Of a stretch of DNA of 64,000 nucleotides, positions 1-8,368 are shown in pieces. Source of the stretch: Streptomyces sp. NBC_00258 (GTDB lineage: Bacteria > Actinomycetota > Actinomycetes > Streptomycetales > Streptomycetaceae); NCBI RefSeq assembly GCF_036182465.1, contig NZ_CP108081.1, positions 310,001-374,000 of the forward strand, written 5' to 3'. Made by a program: the position numbers and the translations under genes. Positions within the stretch are counted from its first letter, which is position 1. The number at the start of each line of letters is the position of its first letter. Under the pieces are notes generated by a model. It was given only the letters and a program-made list of their open reading frames with translations, was not told the DNA's origin and did no database searches.

Positions 1-24
1 GGCTCCGACGCCTTCTGGCACTGA
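1..24 (+). other. Possible 3' end of an upstream gene
   Basis: Frame 1 reads seven codons (ending Phe-Trp-His) to a TGA at 22-24. With the next gene starting at 78 behind a clear AGGAG, this is consistent with the tail of a same-strand gene lying mostly outside the window. Too little is present to identify it. Confidence 0.2.
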
Positions 25-77
25 ACGCCCCATCCGCCCACGGCACCCCGCCGACCTGCCGAACCAGGAGCGAGCCG

Positions 78-920
78 ATGCACACGTTCACCGTCGACGC
101 CCCGGACATCTCACGCGCCTGGGTGGAAGCCTGCACCCGCCTGTCCGAGATCCCTGGCAAGAAGGCCTTCCACACCGTGGTCCGCATCACCCGCCCCCTG
201 CAGGAGGACACCCACCTGCGCACCGAACTCGACCGGGTGCGCGCCGCACGCACCAAGCAGCCGCTCTACCCCATCGACACCGTCGTCAACACGCTCTTCC
301 CCGCGCAGCTCGCCGCCACCTGCACCACCCACGACCAACTCGCCGCCCGCTACCGCGCCCTCTACCCCCGGCTGCAAGAGGTCCGGCGCAACGCCCACGG
401 CACCTACTTCGGCCGGCTCGTCGCCTACCCCGGCACCCCAGGAAAACCGGAACCGGTCGACCAGCTCGCCCGCGTCATCCAGCGCCTGGACAAGCTGCGC
501 ACCTCAGCGAAATGGAACGCGGTCTACGAAGCCGGAACCGCCCATGTCGAGGCCGACGACACCGCCTGGGAGGACGTACCGGCGCAGCCCACCGACGGGA
601 CCGAGGCCGTGGTCAGGGCCGCGGCACTGGACACGCAGCCGCTGGACTTCCCCTGCCTGAGCCACTGCTCGTTCCAGCTCGACAGTGCGAACAACACCGT
701 GCATCTGGCCGCCTACTACCGCAGCCACTACATGTTCGACCGCGCCTACGGCAACTACCTCGCCCTGGGCCGTCTGTGCGCCTGGGTCGCCCGGCACGCC
801 GGACTCACCCCCGGCACGGTGACCGTCATGGCCGGCTGCGCCCGCCTGGACTGCACCAAATCCGAACTCGGCACCCTCCAGGACGCCCTGACCACCCCGC
901 TGTTCGGCCTCGGCAGCTGA
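78..920 (+). CDS. Thymidylate-synthase-like protein, probable pyrimidine nucleotide (hydroxy)methyltransferase
   Basis: The 280-residue protein has the C-terminal signature of the thymidylate synthase fold: a Pro-Cys at 192-193 (candidate nucleophile Cys193) followed by Ser-Phe-Gln, then a YYRSH segment near 213-217 and the YGNYLALGRL helix at 224-233. Spacing around the Cys differs from canonical ThyA by about two residues, as in divergent members such as nucleotide hydroxymethylases. The start is supported by AGGAG 9 bases upstream. It converges with a gene of the 5-hmdU kinase helical/aGPT-PPlase family, a partner known from predicted thymine-hypermodification systems (Iyer and Aravind analyses). 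I infer that it makes a modified dUMP or dCMP rather than housekeeping dTMP. It could still be an ordinary but divergent ThyA. Confidence 0.7.
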   Translation: MHTFTVDAPDISRAWVEACTRLSEIPGKKAFHTVVRITRPLQEDTHLRTELDRVRAARTKQPLYPIDTVVNTLFPAQLAATCTTHDQLAARYRALYPRLQEVRRNAHGTYFGRLVAYPGTPGKPEPVDQLARVIQRLDKLRTSAKWNAVYEAGTAHVEADDTAWEDVPAQPTDGTEAVVRAAALDTQPLDFPCLSHCSFQLDSANNTVHLAAYYRSHYMFDRAYGNYLALGRLCAWVARHAGLTPGTVTVMAGCARLDCTKSELGTLQDALTTPLFGLGS

Positions 921-970
921 ACACACCGCCCGGGACGACAGGCCGGCCACCGGTGCGGCGGCGGCACATC

Positions 971-1987
971 TCAGCCGTTCAGGCCCCACTTGGGCGGGAA
1001 CCACGCCCGCAGCGGCGCACCGTCGAGGCGGTAGGCCTGCTTGATGCGGCTGCGGCCGCTGATGCCGGCGATGTCCGGGTGGGCGACGCGCGCATACTTG
1101 TCGACCTCACAGAACAGGTTCTGGCAGTCGATCAGCTGCAGGGGCCTCCCCTTCAGTCCGGCGAAGGTCAGACCCAGGCGGGCGAAGTGCTCGCCCTGGG
1201 AGACTGCCATGTAACGGATGACCTCGGCTTCGATGCCGTCGGCCGCCGGACCGAAACACTTGCGGATGCCGTCCCGGGCGCCCGGCCCGGGCACTACGAA
1301 GTCCATCTCCGAAAACGGCAGCTGCGGAGCGTAGTTGAGGTCGATGGCGAACTGGTACGCCAGGAACGGACCGAGCGCGGGATAGCCGAGCAGTACCTCG
1401 TAGACCTCACGCATCGTCGCAGCGTCCAGAACACGTTCCGGGGCGCCGGACGTCATCATCATCTCCAGCAACCGCAGATGATTGCGGTGCTTGCGCTCCT
1501 CCCCCAGCTGCGGCGGCGGCACGATATAGGCAGCCGAGTACAGGCGCTCTTCCCGCGCGAAGGCCTCTGACAGGACGCGGTCGTAGGCCCGGAAGTCGTA
1601 GCCTTCCCAACGCACCTCCCCCAGCTCCCGGTTGAGCAGCCGCCAGGTCGACTCCTTGTTGAAGATCTTGAACAGCAGGGTGCGGAAGAACACCTCCTCC
1701 CACTGCTGCGGGCCGCAGTAGATCACGTCCGAGACCACAGCCTGACTGACCCGGTCGGCAGCCCGGTAGCAGTTGGTGAACCGGTGCCTGGACAGGATCG
1801 GGTCCTCGCTCCACGGCTGGGGCCGCCCCGCCAGGCGCGCCTCGTACACGGCCTGCCTGGCCGACGCGAACCGCCAGTAGGTGTCGAACACCGGCGTCGG
1901 CCGCAGCTCCCGGCCCGCCACCCGCACCCTTCCCAGCGCGGCCCCCAGGCCCGCGGACGTCTGACGGTCTTGCAGCAGCGTTACCAT
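971..1987 (-). CDS. 5-hmdU DNA kinase helical-domain / aGPT-PPlase family protein
   Basis: A 338-residue protein with the family's hallmark near residues 68-80 (RFTNCYRAADRVSQ), a following segment (FKIFNKESTW), conserved Tyr/Phe and acidic residues in the middle (FLAYQFAIDLNY) and a C-terminal CQNLFCEVDKYAR motif. In phages and bacteria this all-helical, DNA-glycosylase-like fold is fused to or encoded beside enzymes acting on 5-hydroxymethyluracil in DNA. No separate P-loop kinase domain is visible, so a base-lyase or pyrophosphorylase-like role on modified thymine is more likely than kinase activity. It shares a 48-bp divergent promoter region with the small gene at 2036 and converges with the thymidylate-synthase-like gene. 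No strong ribosome binding site precedes the ATG, so it may be leaderless or start nearby. Confidence 0.65.
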   Translation of the reverse strand: MVTLLQDRQTSAGLGAALGRVRVAGRELRPTPVFDTYWRFASARQAVYEARLAGRPQPWSEDPILSRHRFTNCYRAADRVSQAVVSDVIYCGPQQWEEVFFRTLLFKIFNKESTWRLLNRELGEVRWEGYDFRAYDRVLSEAFAREERLYSAAYIVPPPQLGEERKHRNHLRLLEMMMTSGAPERVLDAATMREVYEVLLGYPALGPFLAYQFAIDLNYAPQLPFSEMDFVVPGPGARDGIRKCFGPAADGIEAEVIRYMAVSQGEHFARLGLTFAGLKGRPLQLIDCQNLFCEVDKYARVAHPDIAGISGRSRIKQAYRLDGAPLRAWFPPKWGLNG

Positions 1988-2035
1988 GCACGCAATATAT
2001 ATTCGTTATTGGTCTGCTGTCACCGAGGGGGAGCC
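1988..2035. promoter_or_regulatory. Divergent promoter region with AT palindrome
   Basis: The 48 bp between two divergent start codons contain the perfect 10-bp palindrome AATATATATT at 1994-2003, conspicuous in such GC-rich DNA, and a GAGGGGGAG ribosome binding site just before the ATG at 2036. The palindrome could be a -10 element for the minus gene or an operator for the small putative DNA-binding protein encoded to the right. Confidence 0.45.
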
Positions 2036-2377
2036 ATGGAGTTGCTGCATCTGCAGCAACAGCGCCGCACGACCTCAGTGCAGTGGCCGGAGGACGTCGA
2101 CCGTCGGCTGAACGTCCTGGTCCGAGCCGCCACAGCCGCCGGTGAACGCACCTCACGCGCCGAGCTGTTGGCAGCGCTGGTGGCCAGCGTCGATACACAG
2201 CCGGAACAGTTGGCCCTGCTGCTGCACCGCTACCGTCTGATGGCACAGGACGCCCTCGCCGGCGATGAGAACCGCGACGACCTTCCGCAGGTGCGCAGTC
2301 CCGGCCCGCGGCGGGCCGCCTCCACACAGGAACGAATGCCCTCCTCGGAGGTCACGGGGCAGCATCCACGATCGTGA
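2036..2377 (+). CDS. Small putative DNA-binding (RHH-like) protein
   Basis: A 113-residue protein starting at an ATG with a very strong GAGGGGGAG ribosome binding site. Residues about 12-50 read like a ribbon-helix-helix or arm-repeat segment: a short strand (TTSVQWPEDV) followed by two helices (RRLNVLVRAATAAG, SRAELLAALVA). The C-terminal third is polar and likely disordered. It is divergent from the hmdU-kinase-helical gene and close to the thymidylate-synthase-like gene, so it may be an autoregulator or accessory factor of that cassette. I do not recognise a named family. Confidence 0.55.
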   Translation: MELLHLQQQRRTTSVQWPEDVDRRLNVLVRAATAAGERTSRAELLAALVASVDTQPEQLALLLHRYRLMAQDALAGDENRDDLPQVRSPGPRRAASTQERMPSSEVTGQHPRS

Positions 2378-2927
2378 CCAGTGACCGTAGCTCCCACAAA
2401 CAACAGCCGACGGGCAGAGGCTGCGCACCCCTCTCCCGTACGCCGACGGTCTGGGCGACTTCGTGATCACAACGACAGGAAGCGCAGCCGTGCGTCGCGT
2501 ACGCGGGCAGGTGCGTGCAGGCCGCAGTGAGGTGCGGTCCAATCTCCGTACGGGTGCCCGCCGAGGGCGGCCGAGTCGATCCCCGGGCGTCGAGGAGCGC
2601 GTCCAGCCAGACCGTCAAGGTGACCGCCAGACCCGCCGGGGCGCCGGTCAGATGCCCTCCAGGGAACAGCGCATGATCCCGGGGATGCGGATACGGAGGG
2701 GTCCTGCTGACTCAGTGTTGCGCTCGGGTGCTCCACCGTGGTGCTCGGTGTGTGCTTCGGCTTCTTCCCCTCCGAAGCTGGAGCGGTTAAAGCCGTCTCC
2801 GTTCGCCAGTCTGCCATCCTTCATTGCGAGCGTTCCCGCAACTGTGAAGCGGCGTTCTGGCCGCGCAGTCGTCACCAACTCTCCATGGCTATCTCTCCAC
2901 AAGACTCTTTGGCCACGTCATGCGCCT
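2378..2927. other. Intergenic, no gene recognised
   Basis: About 550 bp between convergent units. Overlapping frames exist on both strands but none has a ribosome binding site, family motif or consistent codon bias. I see no IS relic here. Confidence 0.5.
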
Positions 2928-5900
2928 CTATCTTGGGGCAGCCTCAGGGGCGTCGGCGGATTCTTCCATCCACCGGCGCAGCTGGGGCAGTAGGACATCG
3001 AGGTCGACGGGCTTGGCCACGCAACTGGAGGCGCCTGCCTCGACAGCCAGCTCCTGACTGCCGAGTGCACCGTCCGGCGCCAGTGCGATGATGGGAATCC
3101 CACTGCACTTGGGCGCCCGGCGAATCTTCGCGATTGCGGTGGGGCCGTCCGCCTCCGGCAGCGTGATGTCGATCACGAGCACCTTGATGTCATCGTGCTG
3201 CTCCAGAGCGTTGATGGCCTCGTCACTGCTCTCGGCGTAATGCACGTCCAGACCGTGCCGTTCCAAGATGTTGGTGAGCTCGAAGATGCCGCGTACGTCG
3301 TCATCGACGATCAATACTTTCTCACCGTCAAAGCGGATGCCTCGTGCTGATTCCCCCAATGCCTGGCGCGGGCCCGAGCGCGCAGACGGCGCCTGGGCGT
3401 CAGGCAGGGCGTCCTCCTGCTGAGGCAAGCCCGCTCCGTGACGGCGTCTGAAGAGCGCAGCGAGTTCGTTCTGTGCCATTGCCACTCTCTCGTCGTCCTG
3501 CGATGGCTCGCTCGGATGCAGGGGCAAGTACAGCGTGAACGTCGAGCCGTGCCCTGGTTCACTCCGCACATGGATCTCGCCGCCGAGCAGCCGCGCGATT
3601 TCTCGCGAAATGCTGAGTCCGAGGCCCGTACCGCCGTACTTGCGGCTGGTGATCCTTTCCACTTGCCGGAACGCCTCGAAGATGACCTCCATCTCACTGG
3701 CCGCGATACCGATCCCGGTGTCGGTCACGGCGAATGCGATGAGATCAGCATCTGGGCCCGACAGCGACCCGGCCTCAAGGAGCTGCAGCCGGATGGCGGA
3801 CGGCATCTCCATGCCGGCCGGGTGAATGGCCAGCTCGACTTCTCCGGAATCGGTGAACTTGATCGCGTTGGACAACAGGTTGCGCAGCACTTGCAGCAGT
3901 CGCTGTTCGTCGGTGAGTAGCGTGGGAGGCAGATCTGGGGACACCCGTACGGAGAAGTTGAGGCCCTTTTCCGCTACCAGTGGACTGAAGACGGCCCTCA
4001 AATAGTCGGCGAGCTGTACGAGCGTGGCAGGGGTGGCGGAGACGTCCATCTTGCCCGCCTCAACCGTCGACAGGTCGAGGATGTCATTGATCAGCTGGAG
4101 CAGGTCGGAGCCGGCGCCGTGGATGGTCTCGGCGAACTCGACCTGCCTCTGCGAGAGGTTCTTTTCATCGTTGTCGGCAAGCAGCTTGGCCAGGATCAGC
4201 AGCGAGTTGAGCGGTGTGCGCAGCTCGTGCGACATGTTCGCCAGGAACTCGGTCTTGTAGCGCATGGAGACTGCGAGTTGCTCGGCGCGCTCCTCCAGGA
4301 CCTGCCGGGCGTCCTCGATCTCGGCGTTCTTGTCTTCGATGTCGCGGTTTCGCTGGGCCAACAGCGAGGCCCTCTGCTCCAGTTGAGCATTGGATGCCTG
4401 AAGGGTGCTCTGCCGTTCCTCCAACTCCACGGTCTGATGCCGCAATTGTGCTGCTATCTGCTGAGATTGGCTTAACAGCTGCTGAGTTTGCTGTTGTTCG
4501 AGGATTGCTTCGCTGCTGAGCTGGATGAGATTGGCAACTTTTTGAGGGATGTCGGTTCGGCGTTCCCCCAGCCAGCGCTGCGCCTCCGCCACTCGGGTGG
4601 CGGAGAGCAGGTCTTCGTCTCGGGCTCGTTCTTCCATGACGGTCAGCCACTGCTGGAAATCGGCGTCCTCTTCGACCCAGGCGGAGAGTCTGTCCCATTC
4701 CCGGATCAGGGCCTCGTGTGCGATCTCGGCCGTCTGGGGTCCGTCTGATCCCAGGATGACCAGGCGGCGGTCCGGTTCGGCGAGCAGCTGGGCGATGTAC
4801 CAGTCACTGCCGAGATGGGCACGGTCGGCGGTGACGCGGACGGCGCTGGCTGCCCCGCCGCGGGCACGGATCATGGAAAGCAGTGCGCGGCGGATGCGTT
4901 GCTCATCCAGGCGGAGTTGGTCGTGTAGCCAGTAGTAGGCCTTCTCCGCATGCTGGTTCAGAGCTCCAGCGACGCCTCCCAGGCCGTAATAACTGTCAAA
5001 ACTGATCTGGCGTTCACGCTGCAGGGGCCACAGTTCGGTCAGGGTGAATTCCAGGAGCGGCAGACTGCCTGCCGCTCTGCTGGCCTCACCCGCGATCTGC
5101 TCCGCCAGTCCCGGGCTGAAGGCCACGCCAGCTAGCTGTGCGGGTTCCACGATCACCCGTGTCAGTGCTGCCTCGTCCAGCGGGGATACGTTCAACTGCC
5201 GGTCCTGTAGACGGGAACCGATATCGGGTAGTTCCAGCAAGTCGGGAAGAAAGTCGGCGCGCAGTGTGCAGACCAGCCGTACGTTTGCGTCTTGCACCAG
5301 GTCTGAGGGCGGCAGCAGATGCTGCAGGAACTCCAGTGCCTTCTCCGTGTCCGGGCTCCCGCTGAGCACCTCCTCGAACTGATCGCCAATGAGGGCCAGC
5401 CGTCTGCCGGTCAGCAGCGCAACCCGCGAAGCTACGGGCCAAAATCCGTCCTCGCGCAGCGCCTGCGCTCGATGGTCCAGCTGTTCAAGGGAGTGGCTTG
5501 CTCCGGGACGCTCAAGATCAAGCAGGGCCCGAGCGACTGACTCATAGGGGGCTACACCCGGACGGAAGGAAGCCACGGTCCATCCGTCGGCGGCGAGGGC
5601 AGGCTGCAGACCAGCCGCAACAAGCGACGACTTGCCGACTCCGGAAGGGCCGGTGACGACAACGAGCGGCTGCGCCCTCACCATCTCCCGGAGCCGTTTG
5701 ACCTCGCGCTCGCGCCCCACGAACACGCCCGCTTGCGCATCTGCGGCCGTGAACGCCTGCAGCCCTCGGTACGGACAGGGAGGAAGTACCAGCCGGCCCA
5801 GGACTTCGGGCCATACGGCCGCTACTTCCGACAGGGGCACCGCATACGCATCTTGCGCCGCGCCTCCTTTGCTGGCGATTGCGAGCATCCCCACCGCCGC

Positions 5901-6464
5901 ATCGCCCCAGCGATCCGTTGCCACAACCGGCGCGCCGCTGTAACCGGGCTGAGCTCGCAAGGCTGCCTCGGCGCGGGCATCGAGCTGGATCAAACCACCA
6001 CCGACTGCTCCCCGTATGGAGCAACTGGTCCAAGCTCCCTTGTCCTTACGGTCGGGGGCACTTGGATAGCCGAACACCGCCACCTGCGCATCAGGGGTCA
6101 GGCCGATACGCGCATCGACCAACCGCGCCGGCCCGGCTCCAACGGGCAGCGTGTCTGCACCTACAACGACCAGGCCGGCCACGTCACGTCCAGCGCCGCC
6201 CGGTCCCGCGGGCGGATCCCACGCCGCCACCCGACAGACACGCAGCGGTGCGCCGTCGACGTCGCCGAGCAATACGAACTCCACCTGAATGCGTGCGTCG
6301 TCTTGGGGAAGCTCACGGTGGTGCTTGTCGCGCCCGAGCGCCGCATTGACGACATGTGCACAGGTGACGATGTGCCGGTCTCCGACCACGAAGCCAAGGC
6401 CGATAGGAACGCCCGAGGCCGCTGACCGGATCTTTACGATGAACCCTTCCCGCCGAGCGTGCAT
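2928..6464 (-). CDS. Trypsin-like protease / STAND NTPase / histidine kinase / receiver fusion
   Basis: A 1178-residue four-module protein. Residues 1-225 are a trypsin-like domain with candidate triad His37 (TCAHVV), Asp94 (GRDVAGL) and Ser176 (GYSGAPV). Residues 231-600 are a nSTAND1-type NTPase: FVGRE at 248-252, Walker A GPSGVGKSS at 272-280, Walker B DQFEE at 361-365, closing IAHEALIREW at 581-590. Residues about 645-735 are a Gln/Glu-rich coiled coil. A HisKA domain has His746 (MSHELRTP), then an HATPase with N box near 862, DTGIGI 915-920 and GTGLGLS 945-951. A receiver follows with acidic pocket Asp1054-1056, phosphoacceptor Asp1099 and Lys1151. All key residues are present. No transmembrane segment is seen, so it is cytosolic. 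It starts 5 bp after a TRYPCO1-like gene, its known family partner. I infer a conflict or stress sensor in which NTPase oligomerisation drives proteolysis and phosphorelay. Confidence 0.85.
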   Translation of the reverse strand: MHARREGFIVKIRSAASGVPIGLGFVVGDRHIVTCAHVVNAALGRDKHHRELPQDDARIQVEFVLLGDVDGAPLRVCRVAAWDPPAGPGGAGRDVAGLVVVGADTLPVGAGPARLVDARIGLTPDAQVAVFGYPSAPDRKDKGAWTSCSIRGAVGGGLIQLDARAEAALRAQPGYSGAPVVATDRWGDAAVGMLAIASKGGAAQDAYAVPLSEVAAVWPEVLGRLVLPPCPYRGLQAFTAADAQAGVFVGREREVKRLREMVRAQPLVVVTGPSGVGKSSLVAAGLQPALAADGWTVASFRPGVAPYESVARALLDLERPGASHSLEQLDHRAQALREDGFWPVASRVALLTGRRLALIGDQFEEVLSGSPDTEKALEFLQHLLPPSDLVQDANVRLVCTLRADFLPDLLELPDIGSRLQDRQLNVSPLDEAALTRVIVEPAQLAGVAFSPGLAEQIAGEASRAAGSLPLLEFTLTELWPLQRERQISFDSYYGLGGVAGALNQHAEKAYYWLHDQLRLDEQRIRRALLSMIRARGGAASAVRVTADRAHLGSDWYIAQLLAEPDRRLVILGSDGPQTAEIAHEALIREWDRLSAWVEEDADFQQWLTVMEERARDEDLLSATRVAEAQRWLGERRTDIPQKVANLIQLSSEAILEQQQTQQLLSQSQQIAAQLRHQTVELEERQSTLQASNAQLEQRASLLAQRNRDIEDKNAEIEDARQVLEERAEQLAVSMRYKTEFLANMSHELRTPLNSLLILAKLLADNDEKNLSQRQVEFAETIHGAGSDLLQLINDILDLSTVEAGKMDVSATPATLVQLADYLRAVFSPLVAEKGLNFSVRVSPDLPPTLLTDEQRLLQVLRNLLSNAIKFTDSGEVELAIHPAGMEMPSAIRLQLLEAGSLSGPDADLIAFAVTDTGIGIAASEMEVIFEAFRQVERITSRKYGGTGLGLSISREIARLLGGEIHVRSEPGHGSTFTLYLPLHPSEPSQDDERVAMAQNELAALFRRRHGAGLPQQEDALPDAQAPSARSGPRQALGESARGIRFDGEKVLIVDDDVRGIFELTNILERHGLDVHYAESSDEAINALEQHDDIKVLVIDITLPEADGPTAIAKIRRAPKCSGIPIIALAPDGALGSQELAVEAGASSCVAKPVDLDVLLPQLRRWMEESADAPEAAPR

Positions 6465-6469
6465 GCGGA

Positions 6470-6790
6470 TCAGGCACGCTTCCAGACCACCCGGACGGCG
6501 AAATTCACCTCTGCCGTCCCCTTGGCGATGATCACGCCGCTCTCGCCACCAATCTTCAGCCCGAACTGGATCTCCATCTCATCCGGCTTGAGTTCTCGGA
6601 CCGTTTCGGAGACCTGCGACAGAGCTGGCCTCACACGGTCCAGGGCTTCACGGAGAGAGGTTTCGGCTCGGGCTACGACGCCATCGCCCGCCGCAAGTTC
6701 CAGGTCCGAGCCCGCCAAGGCGCTGTCGACCTCGAAGACGGCAGTGCCTTCGCCATTACCGTCCACCGTCATCATGACGAGCTCCGCCAC
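6470..6790 (-). CDS. Trypsin-co-occurring domain (TRYPCO1-like) protein
   Basis: A 106-residue protein from a GTG start (AELVMMTVDG) preceded by AAGGGGGGA. It shows a beta-rich start (GTAVFEVD), a central helix with ALDRVRPALSQVSETV, then the typical DEMEIQFGLKIGG and GVIIAKGTAEVNFAV strands. This pattern matches the small domain described as co-occurring with trypsin and STAND proteins in bacterial conflict systems. The stop lies 5 bp before the giant fusion gene, so the two are one operon and probably partners. The domain is thought to be a substrate, regulator or specificity factor of the protease; which applies here is unknown. A longer ATG start at 6838 is possible but lacks a good ribosome binding site. 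Confidence 0.75.
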   Translation of the reverse strand: MAELVMMTVDGNGEGTAVFEVDSALAGSDLELAAGDGVVARAETSLREALDRVRPALSQVSETVRELKPDEMEIQFGLKIGGESGVIIAKGTAEVNFAVRVVWKRA

Positions 6791-7345
6791 AGTCCCCCCT
6801 TGCGCCTGGCAAGCCCCCAGCCATGGGGCCAGCAACAATGCCCCTCATCCTGTGCCATCTAGTACCGGCATTTCAGGTAAATCCAGGAGAGATCCCGAAG
6901 GTATCGAGCCAGTGAGGTCTTTCAGCGCTGCCGCTCGAGGGTGAGGACGGCTGCTGCGATTGACGTCATTCGATTCGGGCTGCACCGCGCTCTGCAGAAG
7001 ATCCGGGGGGCTTCAGGCGAGCGACTCCGCCTGCGACCGGTGCCCGCGCTCTCGACAGCGCCCGGTCGACGCTCTGTTGGGGGAGCGTCAGTTCGCAGCC
7101 CGTGCGCTGGTCGCGGCGGTGACCGCCGGGTGTTTTCGTGCTCCGGCTCGCTCCGACCTGTCCGGGGCCGAACGGCGGTCCGGACGCAAGGAGCAGCATG
7201 ATGCGCCGCCCCCACTAGCGGTCGAGTTCCTCCGTCGTCTCCGCGGTTCGGATGTGAGGGCCGAGCGGTGGCCGGGCTGGTTCCGCCCATCCAAGCGTGG
7301 GCGGCGGGACCAGCCCGGTGGCGAATCGCCGCAACCGGCTGGCTG
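6791..7345. other. Intergenic, probable promoter region of the trypsin/STAND operon
   Basis: About 550 bp upstream of the minus-strand operon and downstream of the minus-strand hydrolase. I see no supported gene on either strand; frames present are GC-bias shadows. The promoter of the trypco1-STAND operon should lie at its left edge. Confidence 0.45.
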
Positions 7346-8170
7346 TCAGCTCTTGAGGAACTCCAGCAGGTCGACGTTGAGCTGGTCCTTGTGGGTGTCG
7401 GTGATGCCGTGGGGGGCGCCGGGATAGACCTTGAGCTGGGCGCCAGGGATCAGGGCAGCGGAGGCCTTGCCGCCGACCTCGAAGGGGACTACCTGGTCGT
7501 CGTCGCCGTGGATCACCAGGGTGGGCACGTCGAACGTGGCCAGGTCGGAGCGGAAGTCAGTGGCCGAGAATGCGGCGATGCTCTCGTAAGCGTTGCGGTG
7601 TCCGGCCTGCATGCCCTGGCGCCAGAAGGCGTCCTGCATGCCCTGGGAGGCTTCCTGCCCGTCGCGGTTGTTGCCGAAGAAGGGTCCTGCGGCCAGGTCC
7701 TTGTAGAGCTGGGACCGGTCGGCCAGCGAACCGGCGCGCAGGCCGTCGAAGACCTCGACGTCTACTCCGCCCGGGTTGTCGGGCGTCTTGAGCATGAACG
7801 GCGGCACCGAGGAGACCAGCACTGCCTTGGCGACCTTCGCCGTGCCGTGTCGGCCGATGTAGCGGGCCACCTCGCCGCCGCCGGTGGAGAAGCCGACCAG
7901 GCTGACGCCGTTCAGGTCCAGGGCGTCGATCAGTGCCGCCAGGTCGTCGGCGTACGTGTCCATCTCGTTGCCGCCCCAGGTCTGGGTGGAGCGGCCGTGT
8001 CCCCTGCGGTCGTGGGCGATGACGCGGAATCCGCTCTCGGCCAGGAAGAGCATCTGTGCCTCCCACGAGTCGGAGTTCAGCGGCCATCCGTGGCTCAGGA
8101 CGACCGGCCGGCCCGTGCCCCAGTCCTTGTAGTAGATCTGAGTGCCGTCAACGCTGGTGATGTAAGGCAT
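7346..8170 (-). CDS. Alpha/beta hydrolase, non-haem chloroperoxidase/esterase type
   Basis: A 274-residue cytosolic alpha/beta hydrolase beginning MPYITSVDG. It has the oxyanion motif HGWP near 27-30, nucleophile Ser95 in GFSTGGG, acid Asp224-226 in GDDDQVVP and His254 in GAPHG, matching cofactor-free haloperoxidases and related esterases. The length is normal for the family. A PucR-type regulator starts about 200 bp away in the opposite direction and is followed by another alpha/beta hydrolase, suggesting the regulator controls both. The natural substrate cannot be read from the sequence; perhydrolase and bromoperoxidase activity in this family is usually side chemistry. Confidence 0.85.
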   Translation of the reverse strand: MPYITSVDGTQIYYKDWGTGRPVVLSHGWPLNSDSWEAQMLFLAESGFRVIAHDRRGHGRSTQTWGGNEMDTYADDLAALIDALDLNGVSLVGFSTGGGEVARYIGRHGTAKVAKAVLVSSVPPFMLKTPDNPGGVDVEVFDGLRAGSLADRSQLYKDLAAGPFFGNNRDGQEASQGMQDAFWRQGMQAGHRNAYESIAAFSATDFRSDLATFDVPTLVIHGDDDQVVPFEVGGKASAALIPGAQLKVYPGAPHGITDTHKDQLNVDLLEFLKS

Positions 8171-8368
8171 TCCGGTTCTCCTGGTGTTCAGAGTTGCTCT
8201 GATGGCTGCCAGCGCGTCACATCCGGTTCGACAGAAGATGAACGTGGGAACCGGGCGATCGCACGGTCCTTGCTGGCACTGGCCACTCTTCCAGCAAGGG
8301 AACCCTCGGTGCATCCATCGGCAGACGAGTTCTGACGGGTGATCTTCCTACTTCTGTAGAGTGCCAAG

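Noticed and set aside
111..1004. Long frames opposite the first gene
   Set aside because: They are shadows created by high GC at third positions; no start signal or motif, while the plus-strand gene has a family match.
512..1570. A 352-codon plus-strand frame
   Set aside because: Arg/Pro/Gly-rich shadow overlapping two supported genes in other frames.
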